A stretch of 64,000 nucleotides of DNA, from the NCBI RefSeq assembly GCF_001831495.1, contig NZ_CP017689.1:3410001-3474000 (forward strand), written 5' to 3'. Of this stretch, positions 59,258 to 64,000 are shown in pieces. Below the pieces are notes generated by a model, which was not told the origin of the DNA, searched no databases, and saw only the letters and a list, made by a program, of their open reading frames with translations. Position numbers and translations under genes: made by a program. How positions within the stretch are numbered: position 1 is the stretch's first letter; every line of letters begins with the position of its first letter. The stretch is from Thalassotalea crassostreae. GTDB taxonomy: Bacteria; Pseudomonadota; Gammaproteobacteria; Enterobacterales; Alteromonadaceae.

Positions 59258-61297
59258 ATGAAAATGAACAAGTTCGCATTACTCACAACTATCATTGTCG
59301 TTAATACGTTAATGCTACAAGGCTGCGGCGGTAGCGATTCTAATGTTGTTGAAGACAACGCAAAATTAAAAAATATTGAAGGTGTTGATGAAATATCTCC
59401 TATCTATAAAAATGCTATTGTTCGTTCACTTAGCTACCGAAATGATGAAATAGCTAATAACCCTGTTGCTGATGCCGAAGCGGTGAGTGACGGTACTGAT
59501 AGCAATCAGTTCTCCGAAACAAATACACAAGAATCCGGCGTTGATGAAGCCGACCGAGTTGAATTTAACGGTGAACACCTTTTTCTCTTAACATCACCGC
59601 AGTATAAATCTAAGCCGACAATTAAAGCATTCGAAAAATCCGCTTCAAAGCTTAGTTATAGAAACACCGTAATGTTATCAGAAAATAGCCATTACCAAGG
59701 CTTATACCTATTCGGTAATACTTTAACAGCGATAGGCGAATCTTATAACCATTACTATTCCGAACCATTGGTTTCTGATCAACAATCTGGCATTGGCCAA
59801 TACCAGTATCAACCGCCGATTGTGATGATCGATATTATCGACGATCAGAGCGCTGTTGTTTCAAACCAAGAGTTTGATAAACACCAATTTAAGATCAGCG
59901 GTTCACTAGTAAATAGTCGCCGTGTTGATAATGAGCTTTACGTTGTTACTCGCTTTTCGCCAAACTTTACTCAATATGATGATATTTATTACGGGCAAAC
60001 GCCTGAAGAACTCAAAGACGCCGTCGAGCAAATTGACGCTCAAGACTTATTAGCCACCTACCAATATGGCAATGAAGAGGCGCAGTTATTAACGAGTAAT
60101 TGTTATCTTGAAGATATTGCTGATAATGACGAGTCACTGGGGTATCAAGCGTTAATATATGTTGTCAAAATAAACTTAGAACAGCCCGAACAAATACAAT
60201 CTGTATGTATCGGCGCAGAAAGTCAGCAAATATATTCATCGACCAACTCGCTAGTGTTGTTCAACGATATTTATCAATATACAGACAACAGCGAACAATC
60301 ATTCACGCAAATGCATAAGTTTAATTTAACAACCCTTAACTACCAATCGTCGGGGCAAGTACCTGGGGCAGTTGGCTGGAACAACGCAAGTTATCGCTTT
60401 AGTGAACAAGATGATTACTTAAGAGTTATTACAACAGAGCGTAATTGGCGAGAAAATACTATAGAACACAAGTTATTTGTACTCGATACTAGTAATTTCG
60501 AAATGAGTGAAGTTGCTCGTTTACCAGAAGATGGCAGTGAGCAAACCATCGGCAAACCTGGTGAAGATATTTACGCTGTGCGTTATCGCGACAACAAAGC
60601 TTACGTTGTAACATTTAGAAGAACCGACCCCTTGTATGTAATTGATTTAAGCGAACCTGCAAATCCGACAATCGAAGGGCAATTGGAAATACCGGGGTAT
60701 TCAGCTTACTTGCATCCTGTTGATGAAAATCTACTTATCGGCATTGGTCGACAAACCGATGGTTTATTTTGGGGCTTTGCCGAAGTTATCGATACCAGAG
60801 CCGATGGCGATAAAGAGCAAGAACAATGGCAATTTCCGCAAGCATTAATTAATGATGAAACCTTGGCCCATGGCGCAAAAATATCTCTATTTGATATCAG
60901 CGATCCAACCTCACCAAGCGAACTCATAACCTACACATACCCTGGGACGCAAACCGAAGTAGAATATGATTTCCATGCTTTCACTAGCTTAAATCACTCT
61001 GATGGCTCAATGTCATTTACGGTGCCTTTGTATGTTCATCAATACATAGAAACATTCGATGAGATGACAAATCAATGGGATTATCGTCATCAATACAAGT
61101 CGTCGTTAGAGTTGTTTGAAGTTGATAACTCGATGCTTGATAGAGTCGGCGCGGTGCAACCCGAATATGAAGAAGACCTGCAAAGCCGATACGGTCATCG
61201 CAGTATTATTGATGGTGATAATGTCTATTTTGTTGATGGAAATGACCTTTGGCAAGCAAGTTGGTCAAATCCTAGCGATGCTGTAAAAGTACAATAA
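59258..61297 (+). CDS. Beta-propeller domain lipoprotein
   Basis: 679 residues with lipobox LQGC (Cys23). The remainder is a secreted beta-propeller of the type found with Pfam Beta_propel: QESGVDEADRVEFNGEHLFLL near the start and YAVRYRDNKAYVVTFRRTDPLYVIDLS in the centre are hallmark blocks. Function is unknown, presumably protein or polymer binding at the cell surface. A second ATG two codons in (59264) is an alternative start. Confidence 0.85.
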   Translation: MKMNKFALLTTIIVVNTLMLQGCGGSDSNVVEDNAKLKNIEGVDEISPIYKNAIVRSLSYRNDEIANNPVADAEAVSDGTDSNQFSETNTQESGVDEADRVEFNGEHLFLLTSPQYKSKPTIKAFEKSASKLSYRNTVMLSENSHYQGLYLFGNTLTAIGESYNHYYSEPLVSDQQSGIGQYQYQPPIVMIDIIDDQSAVVSNQEFDKHQFKISGSLVNSRRVDNELYVVTRFSPNFTQYDDIYYGQTPEELKDAVEQIDAQDLLATYQYGNEEAQLLTSNCYLEDIADNDESLGYQALIYVVKINLEQPEQIQSVCIGAESQQIYSSTNSLVLFNDIYQYTDNSEQSFTQMHKFNLTTLNYQSSGQVPGAVGWNNASYRFSEQDDYLRVITTERNWRENTIEHKLFVLDTSNFEMSEVARLPEDGSEQTIGKPGEDIYAVRYRDNKAYVVTFRRTDPLYVIDLSEPANPTIEGQLEIPGYSAYLHPVDENLLIGIGRQTDGLFWGFAEVIDTRADGDKEQEQWQFPQALINDETLAHGAKISLFDISDPTSPSELITYTYPGTQTEVEYDFHAFTSLNHSDGSMSFTVPLYVHQYIETFDEMTNQWDYRHQYKSSLELFEVDNSMLDRVGAVQPEYEEDLQSRYGHRSIIDGDNVYFVDGNDLWQASWSNPSDAVKVQ

Positions 61298-61468
61298 CAA
61301 CAAAAACAATTAAAAAAACATGTAAAAATCAAAATTAAAACATCAATGATTTTATGTACTTAGCTATAGTGCAACCGTGAGTTGACAAAATAACAACCTA
61401 GCTTGCTAGTCTGCAACCAACCGACTTTCTATGCTAGGCGCTCAATTACGAGTGAAGGAACAAACTTT

Positions 61469-62452
61469 ATGATATTAGCAGAAAAGATCGTTAAATTAAG
61501 AAAACAACTTGGTTGGTCGCAAGAAGAATTAGCAGAGAAACTTAATGTTTCCAGGCAGTCAGTATCAAAATGGGAAAGTACAAATAGTATCCCTGATTTA
61601 AATCGCATCATTATGCTGGCTGAGCTTTTTGATGTGTCTACTGATTTTTTATTGAAAGATGAAAATGAAGTGTTCGAATCGAGCCAAGGCAGCAAAAGTT
61701 CCGACACAATTCAGGTAAGCCTAGAACAAGCAACGAAATACATTGATAGCACGATGGAAGCGACCGCTTTAAATGTTAAAGGGGTTCTATTGTGCGTCTG
61801 CTCAGTAATACCGTTACTGTTTCTGCTGGCAATGGCCGATAGCAATAAACTCAACTTAACAAGTGATATTGCAGCACCAATCGGCGTTGTATTTATCTTA
61901 ATTATGGTTTCGATAGCCGTAAGCTTCTTTCTCAAAACCAATCAATATGACGACGATACCACGGTAATAGATGATGAACGCTTTGAGTTAGCATACGGTG
62001 TACACGGTGTGTTTAGCGAGAAGATGAAAAAGTTCAGACCGACATACAATAGACGGTTATCGATTGGCATCTTTCTATTTATTGTCAGCTTTGTACCTTT
62101 GATGTTCGCAGCAATGTCTGCTGCTGGCACCGATTTAATCTTAATGATGTTAATTGTACTGCTATTGATCATATCGGCAGGACTATATCTAGTGATCCCA
62201 GTATCGACAAAATATGATGCCCTTAATAATGTGTTAAGGGATAGCGACTTTAACAGCGTAAAAAGCAAACGTGCAAAACGTGCAGAAAAGCTTGCTGCAT
62301 TTTACTGGCCACTATTAATCGCAATATTTCTTGGCTGGAGTTTGTGGACAATGGCTTGGGGTATCACTTGGATTATCTGGCCAGTTGGCGCAGTACTTTT
62401 CGCCGCACTTATTGGCTTAATGGAATTGTTTGCTAAGGATGAAGAGGAATAA
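61469..62452 (+). CDS. XRE-family helix-turn-helix protein with membrane domain
   Basis: 327 residues: a Cro/C1-type DNA-binding domain (residues 1-65: LRKQLGWSQEELAEKLNVSR..), a linker, and about six membrane helices (from residue ~85 onward). Such proteins are probably membrane-bound regulators that sense an envelope signal. The ATG at 61469 with GAAGGAA upstream is preferred over a longer frame from 61403 that adds a poorly conserved N-terminus. The target is unknown. Confidence 0.8.
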   Translation: MILAEKIVKLRKQLGWSQEELAEKLNVSRQSVSKWESTNSIPDLNRIIMLAELFDVSTDFLLKDENEVFESSQGSKSSDTIQVSLEQATKYIDSTMEATALNVKGVLLCVCSVIPLLFLLAMADSNKLNLTSDIAAPIGVVFILIMVSIAVSFFLKTNQYDDDTTVIDDERFELAYGVHGVFSEKMKKFRPTYNRRLSIGIFLFIVSFVPLMFAAMSAAGTDLILMMLIVLLLIISAGLYLVIPVSTKYDALNNVLRDSDFNSVKSKRAKRAEKLAAFYWPLLIAIFLGWSLWTMAWGITWIIWPVGAVLFAALIGLMELFAKDEEE

Positions 62453-62515
62453 GCTTTAGACGACAATTAGTTTTTAATTTACCAATCAAAATAATAGGTT
62501 GCGTTTATCACCTAG

Positions 62516-62550
62516 CTGTATATACTAACAGTTACTGTACAGATAAACAG
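62516..62550 (+). promoter_or_regulatory. lexA promoter with two tandem SOS boxes
   Basis: Two perfect CTGT-N8-ACAG boxes (62516-62531 and 62535-62550) with centres 19 bp apart. The first overlaps a -10 TATACT (62521-62526) that pairs with TTGCGT at 62499-62504. This is the arrangement of E. coli lexA and shows autorepression by LexA. Confidence 0.92.
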
Positions 62551-62560
62551 GCTTAATGAT

Positions 62561-63175
62561 ATGCGCGCCCTTACTGCAAGACAAGAACAAATATTTGGCT
62601 TTATTAAAGAAAAGCTAGGCGAAACAGGTATGCCACCTACTCGTGCTGAAATTGCTAATTTCTTTGGTTTTAAATCAGCAAACGCAGCTGAAGAACATTT
62701 AAAAGCACTCGCGAAAAAAGGCTTTATCGAAATGTTACCGGGTACTTCTCGCGGTATTAGATTGGCTGAAGAGCATATTGAAGAAGAAGGTTTACCGTTG
62801 ATTGGCCGTGTTGCCGCTGGTGAGCCTATTTTAGCGCAAGAGCATGTTGAAGATAATTACAAAATTGATGGTAATTTATTCCACCCTGCCGCCGATTACT
62901 TGTTACGAGTTAATGGCGAGAGTATGAAAGATATCGGCATCTTAGATGGTGATTTATTAGCGGTTCATCAAACGACTGATATCAATAATGGTCAGGTTGT
63001 TGTTGCTCGTGTTGAAGATGATGTTACGGTGAAACGTTATAAGCGTGAAGGCAATGTCGTTTACTTGCATGCTGAGAATGAAGATTTCTCACCAATAGTT
63101 GTCGATTTAGCATCTACACCATTTAATATCGAAGGCATTGCCGTTGGTGTTATTCGTAACGCCGATTGGATGTAG
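62561..63175 (+). CDS. lexA: LexA SOS repressor
   Basis: 204 residues: winged helix N-terminal domain ([28 protein letters not shown]), self-cleavage site Ala86-Gly87 in RVAAGEP, and the Ser121/Lys158 catalytic pair. Each is two residues later than in E. coli. RecA filaments stimulate self-cleavage and derepress repair genes. Confidence 0.97.
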   Translation: MRALTARQEQIFGFIKEKLGETGMPPTRAEIANFFGFKSANAAEEHLKALAKKGFIEMLPGTSRGIRLAEEHIEEEGLPLIGRVAAGEPILAQEHVEDNYKIDGNLFHPAADYLLRVNGESMKDIGILDGDLLAVHQTTDINNGQVVVARVEDDVTVKRYKREGNVVYLHAENEDFSPIVVDLASTPFNIEGIAVGVIRNADWM

Positions 63176-63210
63176 TGTTCTTTCAGCTTTTAGCTTTTAA
63201 GAAGAACAAG

Positions 63211-63248
63211 AAAAAGGCAGTATTAATATTCATTAATACTGCCTTTTT
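63211..63248. terminator. Bidirectional terminator between lexA and argHA
   Basis: A perfect 17-bp stem (AAAAAGGCAGTATTAAT / ATTAATACTGCCTTTTT) with loop ATTC, and A and T tracts on the two sides. Confidence 0.92.
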
Positions 63249-63282
63249 TATTTCTATCGACGCCTAAAGTGGCCTTTATTAG

Positions 63283-64000
63283 CTATTGCTCCACTGTGAC
63301 ATCAATACTATTAAGTAAGTGTGGCATCGAATGATGATCACTTAAATTGTATATCAACGCTTCTTCGTCACAATTATCTTGTTTCGGACATAAGTCACAA
63401 TCTTTCATTACTTTTTCAGGCAAGGTGTCTTTGTCACCTGGCAAGAAGTCTAGCATTTCAAAGAACTTAGGCTTACGAGTTAATACGAATACCTTGATCA
63501 ATGATAACGCTTTGGCTCTATCAAGTAAGAACTGACAAAGTTTTTGGCCATAACCTTTACCTTGGTGATTTATCGTTACTCCTAATGAACGAATTTCCGC
63601 AAGTCCAGTACTGTAGATATACAATGCCGCACATGCACACACTTGTCCGTTTACCTCGATTACAGCGAAATCTCGAATTGATTTGATTAAATCGTCTTCA
63701 CTGCGTGGTAAATTCTCTTCTCTTGATGACCAGTAATTTACCAGCTTCACAATCGCGCGAATATCGGTAAGCTTAGCGTCACGAACAACATAATTTGCGC
63801 TACCAAGTTGCAAGCGGCTTTGTTCGATAACTTTAGTAACAGGTTCAATACCTGTGCCACCAAGGATGTTTCGTTTATCTACTAAGTATTCTAATTCAAG
63901 TACAGGGTAAACATCGGCCTCTATTAATGAACTGAACTGTTTAAATTCATCTAAGCGCAGACTCTCAAGCGGTTCGCCTTGGCTAATCGCATATAACACT
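63283..64000 (-). CDS. argH: Argininosuccinate lyase / N-acetylglutamate synthase fusion (ArgHA), 3' part
   Basis: The window holds the last ~239 residues of a longer protein. Its first ~50 residues are the C-terminal end of argininosuccinate lyase (AISQGEPLESLRLDEFKQF...RNILGGTG). After a short linker a GNAT domain follows (ALYIYSTGLAEIRSLGV; HQGKGYGQKL), and the end is Cys-rich (CDLCPKQDNC). The fusion joins the last step of arginine synthesis with the first, acetylation of glutamate. The N-terminal lyase part lies beyond the window. Confidence 0.9.
   Translation of the reverse strand, partial: VLYAISQGEPLESLRLDEFKQFSSLIEADVYPVLELEYLVDKRNILGGTGIEPVTKVIEQSRLQLGSANYVVRDAKLTDIRAIVKLVNYWSSREENLPRSEDDLIKSIRDFAVIEVNGQVCACAALYIYSTGLAEIRSLGVTINHQGKGYGQKLCQFLLDRAKALSLIKVFVLTRKPKFFEMLDFLPGDKDTLPEKVMKDCDLCPKQDNCDEEALIYNLSDHHSMPHLLNSIDVTVEQ

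Overview
The window is chromosomal DNA of a marine gammaproteobacterium of the order Alteromonadales, most likely Colwelliaceae (Colwellia/Thalassotalea-like). The evidence is conserved gene order (mutM/coaD/waaA region, lptM-lysA-dapF-DUF484-yigB, cyaY-hemCDXY, glpE-glpG, ubiC-ubiA, plsB, lexA), AT-rich sequence, and an argininosuccinate lyase / N-acetylglutamate synthase fusion (ArgHA), a known arrangement in this group. The assignment is an inference from gene content. No tRNA, rRNA, CRISPR array, intact insertion sequence or prophage was seen.

Layout. 1-11.7 kb is a dispersed lipopolysaccharide-core and housekeeping neighbourhood (mutM, coaD, kdkA, opsX, waaA). It is interrupted by an acrylyl-CoA reductase-like gene, a MaoC hydratase, a TetR regulator, a lipoprotein/S9-peptidase pair and a run of small unknown genes (8.5-10.4 kb), one of which appears to start with ATT. 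12-14.4 kb is the threonine catabolic operon kbl-tdh, ending in a long perfect inverted repeat. 14.4-17.5 kb carries glpE-glpG-ubiC-ubiA and a small monooxygenase-fold gene. 17.5-26.3 kb has recQ, rarD, a DUF885 lipoprotein and an MFS transporter/penicillin-acylase pair. 26.4-35.6 kb holds uvrD and the lptM-lysA-dapF-DUF484-yigB operon, separated by a dihaem peroxidase and an S10 carboxypeptidase; xerC is missing from its usual place. 35.7-40.4 kb is cyaY and hemCDXY (early tetrapyrrole synthesis).

40.4-54.6 kb is accessory: a divergent MltA-like protein, DUF6265, a large alpha/beta hydrolase, a DUF3149 microprotein with an FNR-like site, a coiled-coil periplasmic protein, M14 and S41 peptidase-family proteins, a membrane-anchored AraC regulator, a metallo-beta-lactamase-fold protein with an eroded metal site, and two gene-poor stretches containing probable gene remains. 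54.6-64 kb returns to core genes (plsB, lexA with two SOS boxes, the 3' end of argHA) mixed with an M20 hydrolase, a GFA enzyme, a beta-propeller lipoprotein and an XRE-membrane regulator.

A theme is the density of exported peptidase-type or amide-hydrolase-type proteins (S9, S10, S41, M14, M20, DUF885, penicillin acylase), fitting a heterotroph living on protein-rich organic matter. I found no clear defence system or biosynthetic cluster. The least explained material is the small-gene run at 8.5-10.4 kb and the decayed region around the 52.4-53.6 kb gene.
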